Below, piece by piece: positions 37,380 to 49,868 of a DNA stretch of 64,000 bases; within the stretch, counting starts at the first letter, position 1; each line of letters starts with the position of its first letter. The notes below the pieces were generated by a model, which saw only the letters and a program-made list of their open reading frames with translations, did no database searches and was not told the origin of the DNA. Both the position numbers and the translations under genes were made by a program. The stretch comes from Doris montereyensis. Lineage: Eukaryota > Mollusca > Gastropoda > Nudibranchia > Dorididae. The stretch covers positions 157,501 through 221,500 of the forward strand of contig JAXRKP010000449.1 of assembly GCA_037039925.1 (NCBI GenBank), in the 5' to 3' direction.

Positions 37380-38710
37380 TTATAGAACTCCATTAGCAAC
37401 ACTTTGTTAAACTGGCAGTCGTGCATAAAACTATTAACATTAGTAAAATCAGTCGTCAATCCCTCATCTATAGTGTATAATTTTTGAAAGTACTCACGAG
37501 TGTTGCTCAAGATCTGTAAGGGTTCGGTACTGGTAATGTTATCACTTTTGAGCTTAGGTATTGTAGAATGGACAGCTTTTGATCTTTCAAGATTAAGAAA
37601 AATATTTTATATTTTCTTCCCCTCTGCTATCCATGTATTTCTTGAGCGTATTTGTGCACCATGAGCTTTGTGCATAGAGATGATTTCCATTTTCTTTATT
37701 AAAGTTAAAATTTCATGAGTTGTACTATCATTTGGATTAACTGAAACGATTTCATCTAATTTCCCTAGCTTACTTCTTATATTGCCTTCTTCATGCTTAT
37801 CTTTTTTAGTCTTTTGGACCGAATAACCAATGGAGAAAGACTTAATATGAACTATAAGTAATTCCCATTTCTCATTTGGATTGATATTGTGTGATTTCAT
37901 TTAAAAAATCATCAATTAAGCCGTTCATTTTGTTAACAAATATTCGATCTTCCAAGAGCCTTTCATTAATCTTTCACAAAGAGTTACCTCCTCCTGTTGC
38001 ACCCTGATGTTTAACAATAAGTGACACCCCTTGTGATCTGTAAATGGGATTTCTACATGTTTGCAATTAACTATATTTGACCACAAAAAAAACTATTACA
38101 AACAAACGCGTATTATAGACTTCTCGCAGTGAACGGTGTGGAGCGATGCCAAGTGTATTCTTTTTTTACCTTTGTTTAAAAATCTCACACATCGGTTAAA
38201 TTATTTTCTGAAACAAATTTACTGAAATTATGAATTTCTCTTGGGTTATGATCATTCCCTGAAATTATGTCTAATTGATTATTCATGACAATAGTGAAAT
38301 ATCCACATAAAATCGTATTGCCAAAGTCAAACTGTGATAAGAGATCAAAAACAGCTCGAAGCTCGTCTGTGTCAGTATCAGACGTACCATAGACGTTGAT
38401 GATTTTATAATTTATTTCATTAACGCATAAAGATATACCAATTACTCGATCGGATTTTAAGGGAAGAGTGACAAGCTTTTCTAATTTGAGAGATCTGTTG
38501 ATAAGAATCAATGGTCCTTTACTTCTATTCGTACCGTATGAAAGAGCGATGTGGCCACCCCACTCAATTTCCCATGCGTATTTAATATTCTTCGTTACAT
38601 GATCTTCATGTAAACAAACAATGCCATAAATGTTAAAAATACTTTTTTTTCCGCTTTTTGTTGTTATTTAGGCCTCTACAGTTTAGAGACAAAACTTTTA
38701 ACCCAGCCAT
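37380..38710 (-). pseudogene. L1/Tx1-like LINE ORF2, 5' part only
   Basis: Minus strand start at 38710: MAGLKVLSLNCRGLNNNKKR, the usual beginning of an apurinic-type endonuclease (LNCRGL). 38511-38185 continues LVTLPLKSDRVIGISLCVN, IINVYGTSDTDTDEL and NTILCGYFTIVMNNQLDI (GDF motif changed to GYF). EYTWHRSTPFTARSL comes at about 38150 (TWHR active-site motif), and QGVSLIVKHQG later. The post-endonuclease linker at 37900-37607 has HGAQIRSRNTWIAEGKK. It ends near 37380 before any reverse transcriptase motif. Frameshifts and stops throughout. Confidence 0.75.
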
Positions 38711-38739
38711 GAACGTTAATCAGTAGGTCTGTCCGAAAT

Positions 38740-39555
38740 TTGGTCCGAGTCATAAGGAAAAAAAGTCGCAATTCATTCATTCAATACTAGCGGTGATTGG
38801 TGACCTCATTATTGGCGCTATTTTGCGTCGAGTCGACTGGTTGATTTTGGGAAGGAGGGAGGTTAGAAGCGTACCTTGTTATTGTTGATACACTCCACAC
38901 TCGTTTTTCCTGTCTGTTAGGTCAGACTGTCCTCTTCCGCCCTCTTTTGCCAGAAGGACTCCGTGTTGCTCGTGACATGTGGAGAACTTGTTCACTTATA
39001 AGTGGCGGGCGTGTTCTCCCCTTTTGACTCATGTCATACCAGTCAACACCATTTTCCTCTCCACTCCCTCTTTCCTCCGTGTTTTCCGTTTGTTTATTCA
39101 TGATATTGTCATCACTCGCATTGTTGGTTGTGAAGACAGTTTGGATGTAGGATATTGAGTTTTCACCTCCTCCCTTCGTTCCTTCATTTGTTCCATCCTC
39201 CTTTGTAACATCTTTACTTTCGTCGCTTCTCTTTTGATTAGGTGTGGGTTTTTTTTCGATCTTAATTGTTCCCTATAATAGAAAGACGCCGACCAATTAC
39301 CAAATTTAAACGTTAAAGGTAAATTAGTCGTTGGTACCTATACACAAATCGTCGACCTGTGTTATATGGAGTCCAACCTGCGAACTCACTTCTATAACAT
39401 TCATATTTTAGTGGGGAAAGGAGTTTGATTCCCATTGTTTCCAAATTTTCCACAATTATATCATTGTCAAAACTAAGGGAGAGTCCTCCAACGATTAAAT
39501 TTGTGGAAGGGACAGAAGAATCATTCAGTTGGAAGGGGTTGTCAGGATAAGAGTG
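38740..39555 (-). pseudogene. probable LINE ORF1 remains
   Basis: Located directly 5' of the ORF2 start at 38710 on the same strand. Contains LPLTFKFGNWSASFYYRE (about 39325-39270) and a Lys/Arg/Gln-rich coil (KREATKVKMLQRRMEQMKER, about 39245-39185). Basic and low in known motifs, as LINE ORF1 proteins often are. Position is the main evidence. Confidence 0.4.
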
Positions 39556-40860
39556 AAAAATGTCCTGGCATTTTAATGTTTCCTTTCAAAAATGTTAAAT
39601 TTCTATTCTTCAATGCCTCTTTTATATCCTCTTCCCACTTTCTCCAAGTCTGTTTTTTTATCTTTTACCTCATGCTGTAGCATTGTATACTTATTTAGCT
39701 ATTCTATTGTCATTCATTCTGTTTACATGCCCAAACCATCTCAATTGATTTATTTCTATCTTAGTTTTTATGCCATCTGCTTTTGTTTGATCTCTTATTG
39801 TTGTGTTTCTGATTTTGTCTCTTTTAGTTTTTTTCCTACTACTCTTCTTAGAGATTTCATTTCAGCTGCCTGTACTCTACTGTATTCTCTACTGTCTACG
39901 GTCAAGGTTTAACTGCCATAGAGGAGAGTAGGACAATAGACTGTGTTGTATACTGCCATTTTGGTTTTGGTTGACGATTCTTGTTTACCTAATCATGCCC
40001 TTCCTTGATGGTTATATATTGCGCTTGCCTTTTGGATTCTCTGGCTGACTTCTTCTTTTAGATTTCCCTCAGAGTTAATCATTACTTCTACGTAATTGTA
40101 CCAGTGAACTTGTTCTAAATTCTCCCTGCCCTATTTAAGATTGTGTGTTTTAGCTTACGTAGTTACTAGCATTGTTTTGGTTTTCTTTGCATTTACTCTC
40201 ATTCCTCTTTTATTTAGTTCATTGTTCATAATGTTGATATTCGACTGAAGGTCACTTTCTGAATTTAAAAAAGAACTAAATCATCGGCAAATGAAAGCAT
40301 TGATACATTTACTGGTTTGAGCTTCCAAATACCTACATTCATTTTCTTCAGTTTTGAGGATTCCTTTGCGACTGAATCCATAAATGTCATAAACAAAAGA
40401 GGACTTAGAATATAACCAAGGCTTACCCCTATTTCTATATCAAATTCTGCAAATAGGTTTCCAGCTACTCTCACTGCACATGTTGGTTTATTGTAAAAAC
40501 TTTTAATGGCTTCTATTAAATTTTGCCCTACATTGTGTTCTTATAAGGAATGCCATAGTTCGTCCCTCCTCACAGTGTCAAATGCCTTTTCTAGATCTAT
40601 AAAACACAGGTACGAGTCAATGTTTCTCTCAATGAATGTTTCTATTATTTGTCTAATTGAAAATATGTTGTACACTTCTTCCTAGTCTAAATCCACTCTG
40701 ATGCTTTTCAATCAGATCCTCCAAACTGATCCTCTACTCTTGTCCTTAGTCTCATTTCCAGTATGATGGCATACATTTTTCCTGGTACGATAAGTAGTGA
40801 TATCCCTCTATCTTTCATATGTATTGGTACTACGTTTGCTGAGTTTGAGTAGACCTAGCA
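39556..40860 (-). pseudogene. RTE-like LINE copy C (reverse transcriptase part)
   Basis: Minus strand, same family as 49869-51745 and 51822-54590. The clearest piece is 40474-40265: MRVAGNLFAEFDIEIGVSLG, YILSPLLFMTFMDSVAKE and SMLSFADDLVLF (FADD is the catalytic motif C). Nucleotide similarity to copies A and B continues on both sides from about 40860 to 39556. No endonuclease part. Confidence 0.8.
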
Positions 40861-40985
40861 GCCCATTTTGCTGTTGGATCGATAGGAGGCCCAGAAGATT
40901 AATTTGCTCGGACTGAGAATCAAACTTGGGTCTCCTGAGTGGCAATCCGATGCCATACAGACTGGGCTACCGGTAGCCAAATAGG
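40855..40985 (-). repeat. tRNA-derived SINE head
   Basis: On the minus strand: TAGCCCAGTCTGTATGGC (A-box-like) and GTTTGATTCTCAG (B-box-like) about 35 bases apart, the layout of a tRNA-derived Pol III promoter. Truncated before a tail can be defined. Confidence 0.5.
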
Positions 40986-41074
40986 ATGAGAAAAATGTGT
41001 TTTTTTAAATAAATATCTCTTCAAAGGATACAACATCGGTTATAACGTGGCCTTTTTACCTTTCCTATTTTTCA

Positions 41075-42130
41075 GGTATACACAATGAAGACTACTCCAG
41101 TTGTGTTTTTGTTACATTGTTGATATCCCTTGATGGCGACTTACCTCTCGAACAGTTCAATTGTAGCTATGGTCAGTACCTGAACACTGAGCACAACAAT
41201 ACATGCAAACCATGTCCCTACGACCAGTTCATGCCACGCGCGAATCATTCCCAAAGCCAATGTTATCAATGCGGTCACGCCAGACCCCACTTAAATGAAA
41301 TTGAGTTAAAACCATGTACAGAGACTTCGAACACGTCCATAGGGTGTACACCAGGGCATTACATTGAAACGCTTGACAACGACTACAACTCGATCCGATG
41401 TCTTCTTTGTACTAAATGCAGCGAGACAATCCCGGTGGACTTGCCCAAAGGTGAGCGGAAACACAACTATGAAAGCGCGGCGCTAACAAATTCCTTAGAC
41501 AATATTCAATATCGGCAAGCGGGACGTCAGTGGTGTGGGCCTGGGCAATACTTACGTGAAAGTAATGAGAATGAGGATGTGTGTGAGGAATGCGAAGATG
41601 GAACCTATATGGACAAGACAAATCATATTGAGACACAATGTTACAATTGCAAAATCAGACGTCTAAATTTTGACGACATCATGGGATGTGTGGATAAAAA
41701 GACCTATCCTGTGGTCATAGGCTGTGAAGGACAAAACTATTTACGCAGAACATTTGAAGACGACCCATCCACAGCTGAATGTTTACCCTGTACACAGTGC
41801 CAAGACGGGATGTACAAAATACGAGCGTGTACGAATAAAACTGACACGTTATGTTGCCCAAATTCGGATATGACGTCTTCAGACGACGGATTGCATTATA
41901 GCAAGGTCTCTACGTCAACAACAACTTCCTCTTTTGCAACCACCTCGACTACAACTACCCCCACAACAACTAGAGCTACAATTCACCCCATCAACGATTC
42001 GGGGACATGTACAAATGAGAGTACATCTATGATCAGCGAAATCCTACTTCCGATCATTCTTGCACTAAATATAATGTCTCTAATTATCATTACAGTGTTG
42101 GCATTTTTCATCTGGAAAGTTCACAAGTAA
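41075..42130 (+). CDS. TNF-receptor-like type I membrane protein exon
   Basis: Open from an acceptor (TTTTTCAG) at 41074 to TAA at 42128-42130. Two related cysteine-rich modules: residues about 16-101 counted from 41117 (FNCSYGQYL...CKPCPYDQFM...QCYQCG...IGCTPGHYI...CLLCTKC) and about 139-248 (WCGPGQYL...CEECEDGTYM...QCYNCK...IGCEGQNYL...CLPCTQC...CTNKTDTLCC), as in TNF receptor superfamily ectodomains. A Thr/Ser-rich stalk (about 265-290) and one membrane segment (about 309-333, ILLPIILALNIMSLIIITVL) follow, then only KVHK. There is a possible splice donor CAA|GTAAGA at 42126, so the real protein may go on to a cytoplasmic exon. An ATG at 41085 opens MKTTPVVFLLH, signal-peptide-like but one frame off; the in-frame reading from the acceptor is IHNEDYSSCVFVTLLISLDG. 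Confidence 0.75.
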   Translation, partial: GIHNEDYSSCVFVTLLISLDGDLPLEQFNCSYGQYLNTEHNNTCKPCPYDQFMPRANHSQSQCYQCGHARPHLNEIELKPCTETSNTSIGCTPGHYIETLDNDYNSIRCLLCTKCSETIPVDLPKGERKHNYESAALTNSLDNIQYRQAGRQWCGPGQYLRESNENEDVCEECEDGTYMDKTNHIETQCYNCKIRRLNFDDIMGCVDKKTYPVVIGCEGQNYLRRTFEDDPSTAECLPCTQCQDGMYKIRACTNKTDTLCCPNSDMTSSDDGLHYSKVSTSTTTSSFATTSTTTTPTTTRATIHPINDSGTCTNESTSMISEILLPIILALNIMSLIIITVLAFFIWKVHK

Positions 42131-42131
42131 G
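42126..42131 (+). promoter_or_regulatory. candidate splice donor overlapping the TNFR stop
   Basis: CAAGTAAGA: GTAAGA is a strong donor and overlaps the stop TAA. If used, the stop is removed and a cytoplasmic exon can be joined, as expected for TNF receptors. Confidence 0.45.
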
Positions 42132-42177
42132 ATTATATTCCAGACCGACCCAACCCCTGCGTGTCGGCCTGAAATTT

Positions 42178-42213
<36 letters not shown>

Positions 42214-42214
42214 C

Positions 42215-42261
<47 letters not shown>

Positions 42262-42394
42262 CAGCAGTAATAGTAGTAGTAGTAGTAGTAGTAGAAGTAT
42301 AAGTAGTATAAGCAGTAGTAGTAGAAGTAGTAGTAGTAGAAGTAGTAGTTGAAGTAGTAGTAGTAGTAGTAGTAGTTGTTGTTGTTGTAGTAAG

Positions 42395-42483
<89 letters not shown>

Positions 42484-42600
42484 TGTTATAGTAGTACTAG
42501 TAATAGTAGTAATAATACTAGTAGTAGTAGTAGTAGTAGTAGTAGTAGCAGTAGTAGTAGTACTGGCAACAGCAGCAGCAGTAGTAGTAGCAGTAGTAGC

Positions 42601-42653
<53 letters not shown>

Positions 42654-42700
42654 CAGTAGTAGTAGTAGTAGTAGCAGTAGCAGTAGTAGTAGTAGTTGTT
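42178..42700. repeat. (AGT)n microsatellite, about 0.5 kb, interrupted
   Basis: Mostly AGT units with AGC, GTT and ATA interruptions. Poly-Leu and poly-Tyr minus-strand frames are artefacts. Confidence 0.97.
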
Positions 42701-42849
42701 GTATTTTAAACAATTCAAGATTTACGAAATCATTACTTGGCATAACACACAGACGACTTTGGTGACCAGAAATGACATATATCTATTGACAAGCAATCAT
42801 AATTATTATATGAATGAATTCTATTCCTATATCAATCAATGCATGAATC

Positions 42850-44565
42850 AATAAAGAACGCAAGAAAGAAAGAGGTAAAATAAAGGTAAATAAATACATC
42901 CACTGCAATCAAAAGGATATAAAATATCACTGGTAGTTTTGGGAAACTTCCTGAGTTTTAAAGTTAACAATGAGAAGAGATTTTCAAGAGCATCTTGATT
43001 GAGACGGTTGGTAACAAGGTAGTCAACTCTAGGCTCAACTCCCACAATTTCAGGGACAAACTGTTTTAAGGCATTGATGTTGTGGATCCAACCATCCACA
43101 CAGGGTAGTTTCTGTGCTGGGATTTGCTTGGTGGTAGCTGTGTCATACGTCATGTTTTTCAACCAAACCAGTGTGGTGTCCAAAAACGTTGACGTCCGAA
43201 ACTTTTCATTTCCACGTTCTTTTTTTTCAATTTAGGTGCCATCCGAAAGGACCCAAGTGAACTAATCCTTTGATAAAAATCAACAAGTACATTCCATAAA
43301 ACAACACCTTCATTCGTGTAAAATTCATAATTCATCAAATTGTGTTTTTAATTAAATGAGTAGGATAAAAAAAAAACAACAAATATCTTGTCATTGTCTT
43401 CTGTTATGAAATAGGGCTTTGCTTTTGTGACGTTAAGCGATTTGATAGCTGAGCGATTGTTAGTGCCCTGATCGCAAACCAATGCCTTCATATTCCGTTT
43501 AACTGATTTAAGTTGATTGATTGCACCATTCAAAATAACTTTTAGCTCACCAGCTTTGATTGGGTTTGATGTTATTACATAACCAAATGGCTGCTTCCAT
43601 TGACTTATAAGACCTCTGGCCATAACACACATGCATGTCCTCCAGCCTCAATTTCTTTGTGAACACTGTCAGCCAGACCCCCGTAATCTTCTAATCCCTC
43701 AAGGTAGTCTCTCTCTACATTATACACCACTTTTGGCCAACATTATCTCATCGATGAGAAGGACGCACAGTTTATCTGTGTCTGTCATTTTGTCCACTTT
43801 CAATTTGAAAGCAGCTAGAAGCTTTGGAGAGAAACCAGGATATATTTCAATCTTCTGCATAACTCGCCTCAAAGTCTCAACCGATGGCAGATGGGATATC
43901 TTTTTAAGCATTCTGTATGCTTTTGGAAATGTGTGGTATAGTGTTAATGCAAAGCTTTTGTCACGTGCACTCCATCTGATTGTCTTGGTTAAAGATGCCT
44001 CTAGTTGTTTGCAAAAAAAGAAATGTGCTTCTTTGTTTAAATATTTCAAAGTCAATTCTTTTATGTGTGCAATCTCTTGTTTGGAAGTTTTGAACTTTTT
44101 CTTTGTGAGAGAAACGTGAAGTCGTTTCAACCTCATGCGTTGGCAAGTGAACTTCTTAGTCAGCGTCTTTATTCTTAAAATATCCTTTTTGGTTGGGGTT
44201 TGGGTGTGTTTTCTTTTTGGTGTGGAATTATTTGTGTCATATACATTATTCCAGTCATGCCCAGGTAAATCAAGGGCGGTCACTTGTACTGTAGTCTTTT
44301 CTTTAGAAGCGGGAGGTATGGCCGACGCTTGGGTGGCTTTCTTGATGGTGTCAATTTCTGAGGTGGATTTGAGACATTGAACAATGTTGGCAGAGCGTTT
44401 CTTTTAAGAAATGTTTTCTTTGATGACGTGAATTGGTTTGCTTTAAAGTGGTTTGCACATAGAACAGATCCCTTGTGTAGTTGCCCACTTGGCTTTTTAA
44501 TGATTTTATCCTTTCTTTTTGTATTTTGAACCCATTGTTTACATCTTATTTCGTTTTTGGGAATT
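42850..44565 (-). pseudogene. THAP/P-element-like transposase, frameshifted
   Basis: Minus strand. The N-terminal part at about 44545-44380 shows the second half of a THAP zinc domain: RCKQWVQNTKRKDK, VLCANHFKANQF (C-x2-H) and LKRNALPTLF. Then a linker (HDWNNVYDTNN) and a Lys-rich coil at 44283-43950. The RNase-H-like start follows: DKSFALTLYHTFPKAYRMLK, HLPSVETLRRVM and LLIDEIMLAKSGV (first catalytic D). After a frameshift near 43640 come ISQWKQPFGYVITSNP and MKALVCDQGTNNRSAI (second D). 43183-42900 has LVTNRLNQDALENLFSLL (third acidic region, N/E). This is the THAP9/P-element layout. The first Cys pair is not found and may be on an upstream exon. Broken by two or three frameshifts. Confidence 0.8.
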
Positions 44566-45165
44566 TGAAGAAAGACAAGTTTGGTTTGTCATAACGATTA
44601 TTATTACAATTTCCACCAGCACAACGCTGAACATGATGTTTCTTGCTTTTTTTATAGTTTCAATAGGATGACAATGATCAACTCTGACAACAGGATCTGC
44701 ATGATTCACATTATCACTCAACGCATTTTCACAAGATTTAGTTTCACTTTGGGGTGATTCGGATTTATTGTTCAGTAATCTGATCAAACATGGAAATAAA
44801 TCCTCCATATCAATACACTGAATTGTCCCTTGAACAAATTGTTCATCGAATAAAAAAAACAAAAAACAAAAACAATATACTTTACAACAAAACTCCAAGT
44901 CCAAAAATGAAACAAACCGCCAGGAACAACGGCAACGCAAGAACGCACGTTGGTTTGTTTACAACACACTACACACAGCACAAGCGGCTGGGCTTTCTGG
45001 GTCACATTCACATATCACGCGTTAGTTGGCGGTGGCCAAGGGGAACAATTCACGCACAGGTTTCGCCTTACCAGAGAGGCTAGACTAAACTATCTCATCA
45101 TTCCTTAATTATTATTGGGTGTATCCCTTTTGCGGCACTATATTTAAACAAAAGGAAATTTAGAG
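44566..45165. other. flank upstream of the THAP/P-like gene
   Basis: No certain gene. A minus-strand frame (44940-44539) may include 5' coding or leader sequence of the transposase. No THAP Cys pair was found in it. Confidence 0.35.
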
Positions 45166-45535
45166 CTATCTCGGTCTACCGTTACCAATCTAAGTCAAAC
45201 ATTTGCTCAGCTTTCTGCTGAAATTAGGCCTACTCATCCACATGAATCCAATCCATTTACATAACCTCAACATGGAAACTGACATGTCAATCTCGGCATC
45301 CTTTCTTCTCTCCTCTTCTGTTCGTCTTTTTCGTTTTCATTGCCATTGTTGTCTTCGCTTGCTTATCCTCGTCATTTTCTTCAATTTCTTATAGAGTTAA
45401 TCTCGGCCTGCCGTTACCAATCTAAGTCAAACAATTGCTCAACTTTCTGCTGAAATTAGGCCTACTCATCCACATGAATCCAATCCATAAACATAACCTC
45501 AACATGGAAACTGACATGTCAATCTCCGCATCCCC
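45166..45535 (+). repeat. direct duplication, about 135 bp, offset 232
   Basis: CCGTTACCAATCTAAGTCAA followed by matching sequence to GACATGTCAATCTC appears at 45179-45300 and again at 45411-45533, with few differences. Confidence 0.9.
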
Positions 45536-46100
45536 TCTTTCTTCAATTTTGTCTCCGTCTCTGTTGCTTCTTCAATTTTTTCATCTTCTCCTTCTTTACC
45601 GTCTCTCGTCAATTTTTTTGTCTTCTCCGTCTTTCTACAATTATTTTTGTCTTTGCGGTCTTTCTTAAATTCTGTCGTCTTTTCCTTCTTTTCATCTTCT
45701 CAGTCTTTGTCGCCTTTCTCTGTCTTTTGTATTTATCTTCTTCGTCTTTATTTTTGTCACTTTTTTTCATCTTTTGTATTTTCATCACCTTACTTGATTC
45801 TTCATTTTTTTGCGTGGTTAAGATGAGATTTCTTGTGGGAAATTCCATTTTCACATTTTGCTGTGAATCATTTGTCAAAGAACAGACTTCGGGTAAACTT
45901 CCCTTTTTTATTTTTTATCTCTTTCTTGTTGGTCGGTAGGAGCATGCGGCAGCCTCAGTTTTATTCATCACCAACATGCAAACCATAAATTCAATGTATG
46001 TGACTTCTAAGCAATCTAACTTAGATCTCCGAAATAAAACAGCGAATCATCTTTTTGCCACCTAGCCTGGTCAGCTGAGATTCTGGACTGCTATTCGAAA
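45536..46100. other. pyrimidine-rich spacer
   Basis: TCTTC-rich from 45540 to 45790, then ordinary AT-rich sequence. No gene supported. Confidence 0.4.
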
Positions 46101-46103
46101 CAC

Positions 46104-47187
<1,084 letters not shown>

Positions 47188-47328
47188 ATTACCACAATGC
47201 CATTTGACTATCTATTTGAGTCTGTCTCCATTCCAGATGTTGCTGTCAGGGAGATTCTGCAAGCCAAGTGGGAAAAATACACGAGACCACGATCAAGCTC
47301 AAGATCTCCAGGAGATAGGTAATGTCCT
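47188..47328 (+). pseudogene. inverted partial copy of the last exon of the coiled-coil gene
   Basis: An open stretch from ATG (MPFDYLFESVSIPDVAVREI) reaches YTRPRSSSRSPGDR and a stop just before GTAATGTCC. The final about 70 bases resemble 60935-61010 read on the minus strand (TRPRS...SRS, then GTAATGTCC). It is the start of an inverted duplication that continues to about 48374. Whether it is transcribed is unknown. Confidence 0.5.
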
Positions 47329-48374
47329 AAGGACGATGTCATTATGTATAGATTCTTGTATTATTCATTAAGCTAAGCCGTTCAAGCAGTTATTTGGGCT
47401 TCATTGGGACCTTTTAGATGTTCACAGAGTAATAGCTGAAGTTAGAGATACATTGTTTCTGAGGTATTCCATGATGAATACATTTCTTTGAAAAAAAAAA
47501 ACACTTTAGATTTGTATTACATAGTTAATTTTCTCTAAAATTCGTCTATGTTTAAGTCTCTAAGAGACTTTCCATTAACAGCTATCCCAAATTTCTCAAG
47601 GCCGAATTATCATCTTTAAAAATGACAGGAACCCCTTATCCACACCCTACCATCTTCATATATGTCAAAGCAAATAAACAAACTGTTATTAAAACGATTG
47701 TGTAATAAATAAAAAAAGAAGAAGAAATAATCATAAATATATTATATCTGAATTAAATTCATAGCTCAAGATGTCATATTATATTGAATTTCCAACTACT
47801 GTGTAAATACTGAAATTTCGGTTCATTATTGAGTTTTGTGCTTTATCTTGTCTTAAGAAGATCTCAAAGTTTAAATGTTTTTTTTATCTCTCATAAAACC
47901 TCTTTTACATTAAACTCTACCATCATAGAATCCTTCTGCGTGAACACAGAGACACAGTCAACTGATTTATAAACGTGAATCCACAGCTACCATCATAGAC
48001 ATCCCACTGCTTGATAAACGTGAATCTACAGCTACCATCATAGACATCCCACTGCTTGATAAACGTGAATATACAGCTACAACTACAATATAACCATTCG
48101 CCGTTGACGACGACATTACCACCTCCCCAAATTTATCATCCGGCACGCATGATGAGCTTTAACCATGTACCACATACCCATTAGGTCTTACATTCCAAAA
48201 TTTTCTTCTTTTTAAAAACTTTTTTTTAGGACAAATGAAGAAATTATTTTAAAATTTAGATAATTTTGTCTCTTAATTCCCTATTTGTAGTTTATATTTA
48301 AGTACATGCTCATTAGATAGACATTATTTGTCAGTAATATTATATGAAATTTCATATCTTTTGTGGCTGTGTTT
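47250..48374 (+). repeat. inverted duplication, left copy (partner 59968-61010)
   Basis: Matching landmarks in reverse orientation: CTAAGC.GTTCAAGCAGTTATTT, GTTCACAGA.TAATAGCTGAAG, ACAAATGAAGAAATT, TCATTAGATTGACATTATTT-like and CATATCTTTTGTGGCTGTGT. Similarity looks around 85-90 percent over long parts. A local triplication of a GATAAACGTGAATCTACAGC-type unit lies at 47970-48085. Confidence 0.8.
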
Positions 48375-48394
48375 TTGCCATTCTAACCATTGTT

Positions 48395-48545
48395 ATAAAA
48401 AAATGAAAGTTGAGAAAGTTAATGAATATAAATATCTTGGCATAATTTTTGGCGAGAGGTTAGAGTGGCAAAAACAATCAATTAAAGTTCCAAAGAACGT
48501 GAATAAAAGAATGTATTTGATGAGGAAGCTTTGTAAGTTGTGAGT
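48395..48545 (+). pseudogene. LINE reverse transcriptase C-terminal fragment
   Basis: Reads KVNEYKYLGIIFGERLEWQK and VPKNVNKRMYLMRKL, the KYLGI... region after the palm in many LINE reverse transcriptases. Very short. Confidence 0.55.
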
Positions 48546-49359
48546 GTGAGACTGAGAGATATTTTAGATCTTTTCTTCCAAGCGCATTACGAAAGCTTGA
48601 CCATACCTTCCTTTGATTGAAAGCACAATGGCGTTTTCCTCACAATGTTTAGAAAATGTAAATTGATGGATGATGAATGAATGATTTATGATAAATTGAT
48701 GGATGTATATGAAGCTAAACTGATTTGTCTATAATTATTCTATCTTTAAAAAAAATAATTATGTTATAATATTGTTTTACCGCACTATTTATTTACCCAC
48801 CTTTGAATTTTTTGTATACTTCTCCTAAAATTTAAACATTTAATGATTAACTAAGCTTGAAATTAAAATATCTATGCATGCAAAATGATGAAAATAACAA
48901 ATTATGGAATTAAAAATCAGTTTGGAGTACCTATAGAAATAGAAAGCATTGAACAACTATGCGTTTAGCAAAGTGTGCTATTGTGTTGATGGTTTTAGTT
49001 TATTCGTGGCTTAATTAGTAGATTGATGGATAAAAGATTGATATCAATGGATTGGGAGACAAAGACCTCTCATTAACATTATTTTCTTAACGATCTTTCT
49101 TTTGTAGCCTTTTATTTTAACTATTTTCCCAACTTGTTTATGGTCTTAACACCCCTTAGCTCATCCTTAAATCTATTTTATGTGGAAATTAAAGCAAGTT
49201 AGAAATTGATATGTACTTTGTCAGAATGTAGCCCATGTTGTCCCCATGCACTGGTGTACATTTCTTAATATTCGATCATGCTGTATTTATTGTATTGATG
49301 TTGTGTCACGGTTGTTCTCTCTCTACTCTCAGTTGGAATAATTATAGTTTTGGCCGGCG
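48546..49359. other. spacer, no gene recognised
   Basis: AT-rich, no supported coding region. Confidence 0.4.
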
Positions 49360-49868
49360 CGTGACTTAAAAGCTTTCTGAGACGTCCGCGCGATGCCTAT
49401 ATAAGGTCGCCAGGGCGAACTGGCAAACAGAATAGAAAAGGAATTGGTATAGTATAATTTCCTTTTTTAAAAGATTATTAAAGATGATTGAAATTGAAAT
49501 GCCGGGCAGTGAACAGGTAAGCACTTGTACGGGGAGTAAATGATCCCGCCCTCCACGGAGGTCTCCTGCTGCCTTGCAGGCGGGTCTTGGTTGACCAAAG
49601 GCTAAGGGGTTAACCCTGAAAAAAACAACCTGCTGCCTTGCAGGCCGGTCTTGAATGGCCAAAGGCTAAGGGAGTTAACCCTGACAGAAAATAACAACCT
49701 GCTGCCTTGCAGGCTGGTCTTGACTGACTAAAGGCTAAGGGAGTTAACCCTGACAGAAAATAACAAGGCCTGGTAGGGGGCTTCAAGGCGGCAGCCTAGG
49801 GTACAGTGGACTAATCCCTGCTTATCCAAAACAACCTGATTCAGAGAAGTAAAAGAAATATAACAGGC
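49360..49868 (+). promoter_or_regulatory. 5' UTR of RTE-like LINE copy A, with TATA box and tandem repeats
   Basis: TGCCTATATAAGGTCGCCAG near 49393 is a TATA-like box. From 49562 to 49766 a unit of about 69 bases beginning CCTGCTGCCTTGCAGGC and containing CAAAGGCTAAGGGAGTTAAC occurs three times. It leads directly into the endonuclease frame at 49869. Tandem monomers upstream of ORFs act as promoters in some LINEs (known); here it is inferred. Confidence 0.6.

Noticed and set aside
42486..42743. Poly-Leu and poly-Tyr frames
   Set aside because: Translation of the AGT microsatellite.
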